DNA of 59,234 nt from Planctomycetota bacterium (GCA_023954375.1 JAMLIC010000056.1:1-59234), one strand, 5' to 3'. Positions 14,401-23,717 are shown, counted from the stretch's first letter. Made by a program: numbers and translations. The notes: a model not told the origin generated them from the sequence alone.

Positions 14401-17286
14401 ATGCCGCCGCGCGCCCGGCACACGCTGCCGCTGGTCGTCATCGTGCTCGGCCTCGCGCCCGCGAGCGCGCAGGAGGGCGAGTCGACCTTCACCGCGCGCG
14501 ACCCGCAGGTCGACGCGCTCCTCGACCGCGCCGCCGAGAAGGAGCGTCAGGGCGACTACGCCGAGGCGGTCCGGCAGTACCTGGAGCTCGAGGCGCTCGT
14601 CGAGCGCTTGCGGCAGGCCGGCAGCCATCCCGTGACCGAGGTCGGCCCGGGCCTCGACGCGGGGGTCCACGCCCACCTGCGCGAGCGCGTGGCGGCGCTG
14701 CCGCCCGACGGGCTGCGGCAGTGGCGCCGCAGCACCGACCCGCGCGCCCGCGAGGCGCTGGCGTCCGCGGACGAGCCGGACGCGATCGAGGCCGTGATCG
14801 CCCGCTACCCGCTGTCGAGCGCCGCCGACGAGGCGCTGGCCCGCCTGGCGGAGGCCTCGTTCGAGCGCGGGGAGCTCGGCCGCGCGGCGCGCGCCCTGGC
14901 CCGCATCGAGGCGCGCGCCGACGACGAGGCCGTCCGCCGCCGGGCCGCCCTGCTCCGCCTGCACGCCGCGCGGGCGCTCGGGGACGGTCCGGGCGCGCGC
15001 GACGCGCTCGCGGCGTTCATCCGCCACGGCGGCGACGCGGAGCGCCCGGGGCGGTTCGCCGGGCGCGAGGTCGCGCCGCGCGCCCTGGCCGAGGAGGCCG
15101 CGCGCCCCGCCCGGACGGCGCACCCGGCCCCGCCGGCGTCGTTCGACCCGGGCGGCCTCGTGCGGAGCATCGGCCTCTCGGCCCCCGACGCGCCCGAGGC
15201 GCTGGCCCGCCGCCTCCCGCGGCCGGCCGCGCATCAGGAGCCGGTCCTCGACCCCGAGCGGGCCGTGGTCCTCGTCGCCGACGGCAAGACCGTCCGGGCG
15301 CTGCCCTGGGAGACGGGCGGCGCCGCCCCGCGCGGCTGGACGTTCTCCGTGCAGGACGACCTCGCCGCGCCCTCGCGGATCGAGGCGGCCATCTACCGGC
15401 CGGCCCTCGGGCACGGGAGGGTGTTCGCGACGCTGCACAGGAACCGCCCGGCGCACGTGTCGAAGGACCCCGAGAACCCCGACAAGCCCAGGGTGGAGCG
15501 CCGCAAGGACTGGCGCGTCGTGGCGCTCGACCGCGCGACCGGCGCGCTCGTGTGGGACGCCGCCGACCAGCCGGGCTTCGAGGAGGTGGCGCGCGACGCC
15601 GAGTGGGTGAGCGCGCCCCTGTGGCTCGACGGGGGCGTGTTCGTGACGGTGCTCGCCAAGCAGAGCGACCTGCGCGCCAGCCTCGTGCGCCTCGACGGGG
15701 CGACGGGCGCGCTGCAGTACCGCACGTTCCTCGTCTCGCGAGCGGCCTACGACCACCTGGGCCTCGGCGCGCCGCCCCCGCCGCCCGCCGCCGCCCGCAC
15801 GGGGGAGGTCGTGGTCGCCACCGGGCTCGGCGCGGTCGCGAGCGTCGAGCCGTCGCGCGGCGAGCCCACGTGGGTCGCCCGCTACCCCGCCGTCCCGGAG
15901 TCGACCGAGGCCGCCCTCCTGGGCGACGGCCGGCGCCCGCGCGCCACGGCGCCCCTCACCGCCGGCGGGCTGATCGTCGTCGCCCCGGTCGACGGCATCG
16001 AGGTGCTCGCGCTCGACCCGGCCACCGGGCGCGCGCGCTGGCGCGCGCCGCGCGGCGACGCGCGCCTCGTCCTCGAGGCCCCCTCGGGCGACGTGCTCCT
16101 GCTCGGGCGCCGGCTCGTGGCCCTCGAGCGCGACACGGGGCGCGTGCGCTTCGTCGGGCCGGACCTCGGGGCCACGGCCGCGGCGCCGCCGGCCGTGCTC
16201 GAGCGCGAGCTGATCGTGGCCGCCGACCGCGAGCTCCTCCGCGTCTCGCTCGCCGACGGCCGGCCGCTGGCGCGCCTGCGCCTCGACGACCCGCACGCCC
16301 AGGCCGGCGCGGCGCTGGCGCTCGGGCCGCAGCTCCTGGCCACGGTGTCGACCACCCACCTGAGCCTGTGGTCGCCGCTCGAGGCGACCCTGCGCGAGCT
16401 CGAGCGGCGCCACGGCCCGGGGCCGCGCTCCGACCTGCTCGTGGGCGCCCTGCGCGCCCGGCGCGGCGAGGTCGACGTGGCCCTCGGCCACCTCGAGCGG
16501 GCCGCCCGGCGCGGCGGCCTCGACGAGACGTCGCGGCTGCAGGCGCGGCAGCTCGCCTTCGACCTCCTGGCGGCGCGCGCCCTCTCCGCGCGCGCGGCGG
16601 GCGACCGGGCCGGCTTCCTCGCCGCGGCCGGGCGGGCGGCGACGTTCTCGTGGGGCTGGGACCCCGCCGACGCGCGGGAGGCGCGCGACCCCCAGAGCCG
16701 CGAGGAGCAGGCGCTGGCCACGGGCGCCGCCGACCTCCTGCGGGCGCTCGGCGACGCCCTGGCCGAGGGCGACGACCCGGCCGGCTGGCCGCAGGCGGTG
16801 CGCGCCTACCAGGCGCTCGTGCGCCAGCCCCCGGGGACGCTCGCCGGCCTCGACTCCGGCGTACGCGTGAGCGCGCGCGCCTACGGGGCGCGCCGCGTGC
16901 GCGAGCTGGTGGCCCGGCGCGGGCGCGACCTCTACGCCGAGGAGGACCGCGCCGCCGAGGAGGCCTACCGCCTGGCGCGCGCCTCCGACCAGCCCGAGGG
17001 GCTGGCGCGCCTGTGCGAGCGCTACCCGGCGAGCGCCCGCGTGGCCGACGCCCGCTGGCACCTCGCGGCGGCGCTCGAGCAGCGCGGCCTGCGCGCCGAG
17101 GCGGCGCGCGAGCTCGAGCGGCTCATCGCCGACCACCCCGCGGACGCCCGCCGGCCCGACGCGCTCGCCCGGCTGGTGCGCGCCTACGAGAAGCTGCGCC
17201 TGCTCGCGCGCGCGCGCGCGCCCTCGACGCCCTGGTCGCGGTCGAGCCCGAGCCGCGCATCGCGGGCGACGACGGCGCGCCGGTGA
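14401..17286 (+). CDS. Secreted TPR/PQQ-like repeat protein, N-terminal part of a frameshifted gene
   Basis: The ATG at 14401 begins a signal peptide that ends A-S-A-Q. Helical TPR-like repeats follow (residues about 30-245), then a PQQ-like beta-propeller (for example WRVVALDRATGALVWDAADQ, VLALDPATGRARWRAP) to about 660, then more helical repeats. At (CG)8, 17205-17220, the coding signal leaves this frame. The last 20 residues before the TGA at 17286 are Ser/Arg-rich noise, while the protein-like reading continues in the next frame up to 19643. The two parts therefore look like one gene of about 1,750 codons. The alternative, two coupled genes joined by GTGA at 17283-17286, is less likely. 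Confidence 0.8.
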   Translation: MPPRARHTLPLVVIVLGLAPASAQEGESTFTARDPQVDALLDRAAEKERQGDYAEAVRQYLELEALVERLRQAGSHPVTEVGPGLDAGVHAHLRERVAALPPDGLRQWRRSTDPRAREALASADEPDAIEAVIARYPLSSAADEALARLAEASFERGELGRAARALARIEARADDEAVRRRAALLRLHAARALGDGPGARDALAAFIRHGGDAERPGRFAGREVAPRALAEEAARPARTAHPAPPASFDPGGLVRSIGLSAPDAPEALARRLPRPAAHQEPVLDPERAVVLVADGKTVRALPWETGGAAPRGWTFSVQDDLAAPSRIEAAIYRPALGHGRVFATLHRNRPAHVSKDPENPDKPRVERRKDWRVVALDRATGALVWDAADQPGFEEVARDAEWVSAPLWLDGGVFVTVLAKQSDLRASLVRLDGATGALQYRTFLVSRAAYDHLGLGAPPPPPAAARTGEVVVATGLGAVASVEPSRGEPTWVARYPAVPESTEAALLGDGRRPRATAPLTAGGLIVVAPVDGIEVLALDPATGRARWRAPRGDARLVLEAPSGDVLLLGRRLVALERDTGRVRFVGPDLGATAAAPPAVLERELIVAADRELLRVSLADGRPLARLRLDDPHAQAGAALALGPQLLATVSTTHLSLWSPLEATLRELERRHGPGPRSDLLVGALRARRGEVDVALGHLERAARRGGLDETSRLQARQLAFDLLAARALSARAAGDRAGFLAAAGRAATFSWGWDPADAREARDPQSREEQALATGAADLLRALGDALAEGDDPAGWPQAVRAYQALVRQPPGTLAGLDSGVRVSARAYGARRVRELVARRGRDLYAEEDRAAEEAYRLARASDQPEGLARLCERYPASARVADARWHLAAALEQRGLRAEAARELERLIADHPADARRPDALARLVRAYEKLRLLARARAPSTPWSRSSPSRASRATTARR
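17205..17220. other. (CG)8 tract at the frameshift site
   Basis: Eight CG units, followed by a further C, lie exactly where the reading moves from one frame to another. One extra CG pair would explain the shift. It could be replication slippage with phase variation, or a sequencing or assembly error. Confidence 0.8.
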
Positions 17287-19643
17287 CGGCGCGCGCCTGG
17301 GCGGCGGCCGCGCGCGGCCGCCTGGCGACCGGCGACGCGCCGGCCCTGGCCAGCGCCCGCAACGCCGCGGCGCTCGGCGCGCCCCTGCGGCGCGCGTTCC
17401 GCGGCACGACCGAGCTCTCGCAGGACGGCGCCGCCCTGGCGCCGGTCGGACAGCTCTGGGCCGGCCCCGACGACGTGTTCGTCCTGCGGCGCGCGGGCGG
17501 GCTGCGCCCGGGCGCCGCGCCGGCGCCCGACCTGCTCGAGGTCCGCCGCGCGCCGATGGGCGAGCTCGTGGCCGCGGTCCCCGGCGTGCCGCCCACGGGC
17601 GGCGGGCGGCTCGACCCCGTCCTCGCCGCCGGCCACCTGGTGGTGCCGTTCACGGACCGCCTCGAGGGCTGGGCGCTCACGGGGCCGCAGGCGGGGACGC
17701 GCGCCTGGTCGCGCCCGATCGAGGCGGGCGCGGGCGCGCTGATCGCCGGGCCCACGCCGGTGCACGAGGTGCGCGGCGCCGGCGCCGTGGTGGTCGTCCT
17801 CACGGGCAGGAACGACCTCGCCGGCGTCGACGCGGCCACGGGCCAGGTCCGCTGGCGGCGGGCGCTGCCGCGCCGCGCGCTGGGCGGCCTCCAGGCGCGC
17901 GACGGCGTCGTCCTGGCGCTCTCGTCGACGCCGGCCGCGATCGACGCCTTCCGGGCCCACGATGGCCAGCCCCTCTGGAGCGTCGAGCCCGAGGAGGGGG
18001 CCGCCACCTCGCGCCTGTCGTCGCCCTGCTGGCTCAGCGCCACGACGTTCCTCTGGGTGCAGGACGGCATGCGCCTGGTCGCGCTCGACGTGACCAGCGG
18101 CAAGCGGCGCTACACGGTCGCCGCCGACGCGGGCGTCTGGTTCGTCGGCCTGGTGCCCGGGCCGGACGGGAGCGCCTTCGCCGCGCGCACGCAGGGGGGC
18201 GACGGCCAGGGGCTGCGCGTCCACGAGGCGGCCGCCGGCCAGGAGCTGTGGCGCGACAACGGCTTCGGGGCGGCGCGGCCCGGCCAGAAGCCGCCCGCCG
18301 AAGGCGCGCGGCCGTCGCTCGACGCGGTCGTCCTCGGCGAGGACACGCTCTACAGCTTCCGCACGGTGGGCGGGCGGCTCGAGCTCTGGGCGCAGGAGCT
18401 GCGCCTCGGCAAGCTGGCCTGGACCTGGCAGTCGCCGCGGGGGAGCACGGGCGCGCACGTCATGGTCGAGACGCCCACCGCGGTGATCGTCCCGCGCCAC
18501 GGCGGGTTCGGGCAGCGGGTGACGGTCAACGTGCTCGCGCGCGGCACGGGCAAGGTCGTCGAGACGCACCAGGTCCCCGGGCGGCGCCTCCTCGGCGAGG
18601 GGGCAGCGGCCCGCGACGGCGTCCTCGTCCTCGCCACCGACCGCGGCGTCACGGGCCTCGCGGCGCTCGACGAGGCGGCGCTCGACGAGGAGACGATCTC
18701 GCAGGCGCTGGCCCTCGCCGCCGCGCCGGACGACGCGCGCGCGCGCGCCCGCCTGGCGGGCCTCCTCGAGCTCGCCGGGCGCGGCAAGGACGCCGCCGCC
18801 CTGCTCTCCGGGGGGATCCTGGCCGAGGGCGTGCGCCTGGCGGCGTTCGACCGCATGTTCGCCACGCTGGCCGCGCTCTCCGAGTCGGCCGCGGAGGCGT
18901 CGCCGCTCCAGCTCGACGCGCACCGCATGCCGCGCCCGCCCGAGATCGACGGCGAGCTGAGCGACTGGTGGCGGCCGTGGTCGTCGTTCGAGCTCAAGGG
19001 CCCGGGGTTCATCCACCCGATCCAGGCCCCGCCGACGTCGTCGCCCGGGCGCTGGAGCGGCGACGAGGACCTGTCGGCCGTCCTGCACATGGGCTGGGAC
19101 GAGCGCAACTTCTACTTCGCGCTCGACGTCAACGACACGAACCTCCGCCCCTACGACAGCGAGGCGGAGCGGTGGATCGGGGACTGCCTGCTGATCGCGA
19201 TCGACACCATGGGCAACGGGGGCGACGTGGTCATGGGCGACGACGTCCTCCTGTCCCTGGCCCTCACCCTGCCGAAGAAGAAGGACGACGAGGACGAGGA
19301 CGAGCAGCAGGCGGACCAGGAGCGCAGCCGGCCCGAGGGGACCTACTTCGTCCGGCGCAAGGACGACGGCTCGGGCGCGGTCTACGAGGCCGCGATCCCC
19401 TGGGGGATCTTCATCAAGAACGGCGTGCCGATCGACCCCGAGCAGGGCCCGGCGCCCGGGTTCTCCTTCGGCCTCAACCTCGTGCTCACGGACGACGACG
19501 GCGAGCGCGGCGACGCCGAGGGCGGGCCGCGCGGGGCGACCAAGACCCTCCAGCTGACCCCGGGCGTCCTGCTCCACGAGGAGAAGAGCCGCCTCTGGCA
19601 GGGCTACATCCCCGGGCGCTTCGCCCGGATCACCCTCCGGTAG
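17283..19643 (+). CDS. PQQ-like propeller plus CBM9-like domain, C-terminal part of the frameshifted gene
   Basis: In this frame the protein-like sequence begins right after the (CG)8 tract at about 17221, upstream of the first usable start (GTG 17283, overlapping TGA). A second PQQ-like propeller occupies most of the part (DLAGVDAATGQVRWRRALP, LVALDVTSGKRRYTVAADA). The last 240 residues resemble a CBM9/DOMON-type beta-sandwich (PRPPEIDGELSDWWRP, HMGWDERNFYFALDVND). Within this sandwich is an insert with a Lys/Asp/Glu-rich run. Such domains bind sugars or heme in secreted enzymes. Together with the upstream part it would be a very large envelope protein. Confidence 0.8.
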   Translation: MTARAWAAAARGRLATGDAPALASARNAAALGAPLRRAFRGTTELSQDGAALAPVGQLWAGPDDVFVLRRAGGLRPGAAPAPDLLEVRRAPMGELVAAVPGVPPTGGGRLDPVLAAGHLVVPFTDRLEGWALTGPQAGTRAWSRPIEAGAGALIAGPTPVHEVRGAGAVVVVLTGRNDLAGVDAATGQVRWRRALPRRALGGLQARDGVVLALSSTPAAIDAFRAHDGQPLWSVEPEEGAATSRLSSPCWLSATTFLWVQDGMRLVALDVTSGKRRYTVAADAGVWFVGLVPGPDGSAFAARTQGGDGQGLRVHEAAAGQELWRDNGFGAARPGQKPPAEGARPSLDAVVLGEDTLYSFRTVGGRLELWAQELRLGKLAWTWQSPRGSTGAHVMVETPTAVIVPRHGGFGQRVTVNVLARGTGKVVETHQVPGRRLLGEGAAARDGVLVLATDRGVTGLAALDEAALDEETISQALALAAAPDDARARARLAGLLELAGRGKDAAALLSGGILAEGVRLAAFDRMFATLAALSESAAEASPLQLDAHRMPRPPEIDGELSDWWRPWSSFELKGPGFIHPIQAPPTSSPGRWSGDEDLSAVLHMGWDERNFYFALDVNDTNLRPYDSEAERWIGDCLLIAIDTMGNGGDVVMGDDVLLSLALTLPKKKDDEDEDEQQADQERSRPEGTYFVRRKDDGSGAVYEAAIPWGIFIKNGVPIDPEQGPAPGFSFGLNLVLTDDDGERGDAEGGPRGATKTLQLTPGVLLHEEKSRLWQGYIPGRFARITLR

Positions 19644-19732
19644 GGTGCGCCGCTATGCTGGTGAACAGCCCGACCCCGGCCCGCGTCGCGGGGGGGGCGG
19701 GCGAACCCGATCCGAGCGATGACGAGGGGCGC

Positions 19733-20293
19733 ATGAGCAGGACGATGCTGACGGCCCTGGCGCTCCTGGCCCTCGCCCTCCCGGCCCTGGCGGGCGGGGT
19801 CGGCGAGGCCGTCGGGGGCGTCGAGGGGCAGGACGAGCGCGGCCAGCGGCATCGCCTCGCCGACCACCGCGGCAAGGTCGTCGTGTTCGTCGTCTGGAGC
19901 GCGTCGTGCCGCTCGAGCGAGGCCTACGCCGCCCGCCTGCAGGCCCTCGCCCGCCACGCGGCGTCGAAGGGCGCCGTCGTCCTCGGCGTGGCGCCGCACG
20001 CGGGCGACGACGCGGCGGCGGTGCGGCAGGCGAAGGAGCGCCAGGGGCTCCCCTTCCCCGTGCTGCTCGACCCGGGCGGGCGGCTCGCCGGCCTCCTCGG
20101 CGCCGGCGTCACGCCGACCGCCTGCGTCGTCGACGGGCAGGGCGTGCTCCGCTATCGCGGCGCGATCGACGACGACCCCACCGGCGCGCGCGGCGACGCG
20201 ACGCCGTTCCTGCGCGAGGCGCTCGACGCCGTGCTCGCGGGCCGCGCCCCGCCGCGCACCGAGACGCGGCCGGCGGGGCGGCCGATCAGGTAG
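19733..20293 (+). CDS. Exported redoxin (AhpC/TSA-thioredoxin-like), single active-site cysteine
   Basis: The 186-residue protein has a signal peptide (residues 1-22, ending L-P-A-L-A-G-G) and a thioredoxin-fold redoxin domain. The strand VVVFVVWSASC leads into CRSSEAYAARL, where TlpA proteins have CxxC and many exported redoxins have CPVS. Only the first Cys is kept. A later cis-Pro region reads GVTPTACVVDGQG. It may be a peroxidase-like or regulatory redoxin rather than a disulfide reductase. The start is the ATG at 19733, preceded by GAGGGGC. It ends eight bases inside the convergent cNMP-binding gene. Confidence 0.85.
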   Translation: MSRTMLTALALLALALPALAGGVGEAVGGVEGQDERGQRHRLADHRGKVVVFVVWSASCRSSEAYAARLQALARHAASKGAVVLGVAPHAGDDAAAVRQAKERQGLPFPVLLDPGGRLAGLLGAGVTPTACVVDGQGVLRYRGAIDDDPTGARGDATPFLREALDAVLAGRAPPRTETRPAGRPIR

Positions 20294-22358
20294 TCGGGTC
20301 CCCCACCTGCTCGAAGATCCCCTGCAGCATCGCCCGCGTGATCGCGTAGAGCGGCGGCACGCCCTCCGACGGGTGCAGGGCCTCGCTCAGGTTCTGCTCG
20401 GGCTCGAGCGGGACGTCGCTCGTGTAGTAGGCGAAGCGCGAGCGGACGTCGGGGCCGACGACGCCGGTGGAGATCGCCGAGATGAGCTGGCGCGCGAAGA
20501 AGGAGCCCTCCATCTCCAGGCCGACCGCCTTCCAGATGCGCCGGTAGAACATGAGGAGCACCCGGTCCTGGAGGAGCGTGCCGGCCACCGTGAGCACCGG
20601 CCCCTCGTGGACCGCGATGCCGCCCGAGAGGTCGGCCAGGCGCGCGGCCGGGAGGTCGTGGTTCGGCAGCGGGTAGAGCTCGTCGTTGGTCTGCAGCAGC
20701 GTCGCCGTGGGCAGGAGCAGGTCGCCGCGCCGGCCGACGAGGCCGCCCGCCTTGCCCATGACGTTCACCGAGCGCACGCGCCGGCCGAACAGGAACAGGA
20801 GCGTGGCCAGGATCTCCTCGGCCTGCTGGCCGAAGGCGTAGTCGACGTTGACGATGATCGTCGGCCGCGTCGCCCGGCGCGCCCCGAGGCGCGGGTCGCA
20901 GCGGGCGGGGTCGACCCGGCGCAGGTCGAACAGCTCCACCTCGATCCCGGTGAAGGCGGTCACCGGCAGCCTGTGGCGCCCGCCGGCCAGGCCCTCCTCC
21001 TCGAAGGCCGCCCGCTCGCGGTCGTCGGCGGCCAGGTGGTCGCGCGCCAGCACGTAGGCGAGGTCGTCGCGGCAGGCCCAGGCGCGGCCCCACGGCCGCT
21101 CGGCGGACGGCTCGCCGCACAGCCCGGCGCGGTGGCGGCGCCCCCAGGCCAGGAGCTCGTCGCGGCGCCGGGCCAGGTAGGGGGAGAGCAGGTTGCCGAC
21201 CGAGTGGGTGTTCGACGAGATGATGTGCACGTCGAGGTCGGGGTCCTCGAGGTCGACGAGCGACCGCACCTGCGCGCGGATCTGCGCCACCCACGTCTCC
21301 GACGCCCGCGAGTTGTAGTTGTCGATCTGCGTGTCGACCTCGAGCGCGACGTCCTCGTGGTGCAGGAGCACCTCGTGCAGCCGCCGCGCCAGGTGGCGGG
21401 GCCAGATGCGCTGGAGGCCCCGCCGCTCCTCGCCCGAGAGGCCGGCCGCGGCCAGGAACGGCTCGACGGCGGCGGGGTCGGGGTTGGCCGCGAGGCGGCG
21501 GAGCTCGAGCAGGGCATCGGGCGAGCGCACGCGGTGGCGCAGCTTCTTCGCCTCGACGGCGTAGAGGCAGAGGCAGGTGAGGAAGTCGGTGATGTCCGAG
21601 ATCCCGTCGCGCAGGAGCACGAGGAGCTTGCCGGGCATGAGCCGCCACGCGGCCCGGCGCCGCGCGCGGGTGACCACGGGCTCGAACTTCTCGTCGGGGT
21701 CGCGGTAGAGCGCCGGCAGGTCGGCGGTCAGGTAGTAGAAGCAGGTGCTGGTCACGTCGTCGGGCAGCCGCGGGACGGCGTAGGCCAGCCCGCCCAGGTC
21801 GAGCCGGTCGGAGGCGAGGTGCGGGTGGAGCGCCGGGCTCAGCTCCCGGTAGGCGGGCAGGAGGTCCGAGAGGAGGAACTCGCGCCGGTCGAGGAGGCCG
21901 AGCAGGCGCGCGTAGAGCTTGCGGTAGCCGAGGAAGACCCCCTGCTTGACCTTGAGCGTCTGGGCGAGCGCCTGCGCGAACACGGGCTCGGTGTCGACGA
22001 CCTCGAGGAAGTCCTTGCCCGGGAGCGTGTAGGTGACCACCTCGCCGCGGGCGCGCAGGGTCTTGCGCCTGGGCTTGTCGAACAGCGGCGCGCGCTCGCC
22101 GAAGTAGTGGCCCGGCTCGATCGTCGAGATCACCTCGCCCGGCGCGCGGTCGTCGATCGCCTCGACCAGGCCCTGCGCCAGGAGGTGCACGTCGCGCGAC
22201 GTCTCACCCGTGCGCACGAGGAGCTCGCCGTCTCGGAAGCGGCGCAGCTCGAGCCGCTCCGCCAGCGCGTCGCGCCGGGCCAGCGGCAGCACCTGGAAGG
22301 GGAACACGCGGTCGAGCAGGTCGTGCCCGGACGGCGTGGTGGTCGGAAGCGTCGTCAC
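20286..22358 (-). CDS. Cyclic-nucleotide-binding domain fused to a nucleoside-phosphorylase-like domain
   Basis: The product has 690 residues. Residues about 15-130 form a cNMP-binding fold with the phosphate-binding-cassette sequence YFGERAPLFDKPRRKTLRA. A long helical middle (150-495) contains the unusual motif IDNYNSRASETW and a conserved-looking ISSNTHSVGNLLSPYL. Residues 497-690 resemble purine-nucleoside-phosphorylase-like enzymes: VNVMGKAGGLVGRRGDLLLPT, and a VGLEMEGSFFA motif at about 613-622 in the place of the catalytic Met-Glu. A nucleotide sensor is thus joined to a possible nucleoside-processing domain. It may match an uncharacterised family. The GTG start has GGGGGA upstream. 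It has no signal peptide and no membrane helix. Confidence 0.8.
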   Translation of the reverse strand: MTTLPTTTPSGHDLLDRVFPFQVLPLARRDALAERLELRRFRDGELLVRTGETSRDVHLLAQGLVEAIDDRAPGEVISTIEPGHYFGERAPLFDKPRRKTLRARGEVVTYTLPGKDFLEVVDTEPVFAQALAQTLKVKQGVFLGYRKLYARLLGLLDRREFLLSDLLPAYRELSPALHPHLASDRLDLGGLAYAVPRLPDDVTSTCFYYLTADLPALYRDPDEKFEPVVTRARRRAAWRLMPGKLLVLLRDGISDITDFLTCLCLYAVEAKKLRHRVRSPDALLELRRLAANPDPAAVEPFLAAAGLSGEERRGLQRIWPRHLARRLHEVLLHHEDVALEVDTQIDNYNSRASETWVAQIRAQVRSLVDLEDPDLDVHIISSNTHSVGNLLSPYLARRRDELLAWGRRHRAGLCGEPSAERPWGRAWACRDDLAYVLARDHLAADDRERAAFEEEGLAGGRHRLPVTAFTGIEVELFDLRRVDPARCDPRLGARRATRPTIIVNVDYAFGQQAEEILATLLFLFGRRVRSVNVMGKAGGLVGRRGDLLLPTATLLQTNDELYPLPNHDLPAARLADLSGGIAVHEGPVLTVAGTLLQDRVLLMFYRRIWKAVGLEMEGSFFARQLISAISTGVVGPDVRSRFAYYTSDVPLEPEQNLSEALHPSEGVPPLYAITRAMLQGIFEQVGDPTT

Positions 22359-22404
22359 GGGTCCCCCTCTCCACGGGCAGCGTAGCTCGCGCGGCCCGCC
22401 CGCG

Positions 22405-22812
22405 TCAGCGGGCCCCGACCGCCAGGCGGGCCAGCCGCGCCTCGATCTGCGGGCGCTGCGGGTTGTCGGGCCAGCCGTCGAGCGCCCGGCGGTAGTCGGC
22501 GCGCGCGCCGTCGAGGTCCCCGAGCGCCTCGCGCGCCACCCCCCGCCCGTAGGCCGCCTGATGCGGCCAGGCGCCGCCGGTGGGCTGGGCCAGCACGACG
22601 TCGTAGTCGGCGATCGCCTCGCGCGCGCGGCCGAGCATCAGGAGCGCGTTGCCGCGGTCGACGCGGAGGCTCAGGCGCACGCGCTCCTCCTCCACGGCGA
22701 GCAGCTTGAGCGCCACCTCCTCCCCCGTGCGCGTGTCCTGGGCCCGGAACACGGCGCCCATGCCGCCGCGCCCGAGCTGCTCCAGGACCGCGTAAGGGCC
22801 GACCCGCTCCAT
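22405..22812 (-). pseudogene. Truncated Ser/Thr kinase N-lobe joined to TPR repeats
   Basis: Residues 1-38 are a perfect bacterial STK start: GPYAVLEQLGRGGMGAVF, with the VALKLL lysine at position 36. The rest of the kinase (HRD, DFG) is absent. The sequence passes directly into about two TPR units (LSLRVDRGNALLMLGRAREA, ARADYRRALDGWP). The total is only 135 residues. This looks like an internal deletion in a kinase-TPR gene, or a relic. A non-catalytic small protein remains possible. The spacing of the N-lobe (Lys36) equals that of the kinase at 58452. No Shine-Dalgarno sequence precedes the ATG at 22812. It diverges from the DedA gene. Confidence 0.7.
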
Positions 22813-22881
22813 CACGTGCACCGTGACCGATCGCCGCCGGCCTCGCCAGCGGGCGGCGCGCCGCGGCCTGCGCCACGCGGG

Positions 22882-22887
22882 TACAAT
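22882..22887 (+). promoter_or_regulatory. Possible -10 element (TACAAT) for the DedA gene
   Basis: TACAAT (5/6 match) lies about 100 bases before the GTG at 22984, in the divergent gap with the kinase remnant. There is no clear -35. Confidence 0.35.
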
Positions 22888-22983
22888 CCGGTGGAGGAGG
22901 GCGCGGACACCGCGCCCCGGTGGCGTCATGCAACGGCCGGAGCGGATGAACGACGGGCGGCCGTCCTCCTGCGCGGGGCCGCG

Positions 22984-23709
22984 GTGAGCGGCCTCGAGCT
23001 CCTGCTGGCGGCCGGCGACGCCGCCGCCGAGCCCACGACGCGCGAGTGGCTCACACAGCTCGTCACCCAGTACAGCTACGTCGGGGTGTTCCTGTTCCTC
23101 CTCGCCTGCGGCCTGGGCTTCCCCAGCCCCGAGGAGGTGGCCCTCATCGGCGGCGGCTACGCGGTCCACCAGAGCCACCCCGCCCCCGACGGCTGGCCCT
23201 GGATGCTGCTCATGATCGCGGTCGCCATGCTCGGCGTCCTCGTCGGCGACACGATCCTCTGGTGGATCGGCCGCAAGGTGGGCGACCGCCCCGAGCGCGT
23301 GCCGCTCATCGGCCGACACCTGACGCCCGACCGCATGGGCAAGGCCCGGGGCCTCTTCCAGCGGCACGGCGCGAAGGCGGTGTTCTTCGGCCGCTTCCTC
23401 TTCGGGATCCGCGCCGTGACCTTCTTCGTGTCCGGCAGCCTCCGCGTGCCGCTGTCGACGTTCCTCCTCATGGACGGCCTGGCGGCGCTCGTCTCCGTGC
23501 CGATCAGCGTGTTCCTGGCCTGGTGGTTCGGCGACGCGCTCGAGGAGGCCGCCCGCTGGCTCGGGCGCCTGCACCAGGGGATCTTCGTCGTCGTGGCCGT
23601 GGCGGCGGTGATCGCCCTCACGCTCTTCTGGCGGCGCCGCCGGCGGCTCCTGGCCGAGGGCGACGTGGCGGCCGCGCCCGAGGTCCAGACCGCCGGTCAG
23701 GCCCCGTAG
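22984..23709 (+). CDS. DedA/SNARE-associated (VTT) family membrane protein
   Basis: The 241-residue polytopic protein shows the DedA signatures GLGFPSPEEVALIGGGY (N-terminal F-P-x-P-E motif) and FFGRFLFGIRAVTFFVSGSLRVPL (G-R-F motif with R-x3-F-x2-G). It has about four transmembrane helices, a final hydrophobic helix and a basic tail. DedA proteins translocate phospholipids or lipid carriers across the inner membrane and support envelope homeostasis. The GTG at 22984 is chosen. Upstream of it the frame is not protein-like. Its neighbours do not suggest a specific substrate. Confidence 0.92.
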   Translation: MSGLELLLAAGDAAAEPTTREWLTQLVTQYSYVGVFLFLLACGLGFPSPEEVALIGGGYAVHQSHPAPDGWPWMLLMIAVAMLGVLVGDTILWWIGRKVGDRPERVPLIGRHLTPDRMGKARGLFQRHGAKAVFFGRFLFGIRAVTFFVSGSLRVPLSTFLLMDGLAALVSVPISVFLAWWFGDALEEAARWLGRLHQGIFVVVAVAAVIALTLFWRRRRRLLAEGDVAAAPEVQTAGQAP

Positions 23710-23717
23710 CGGTGCCC

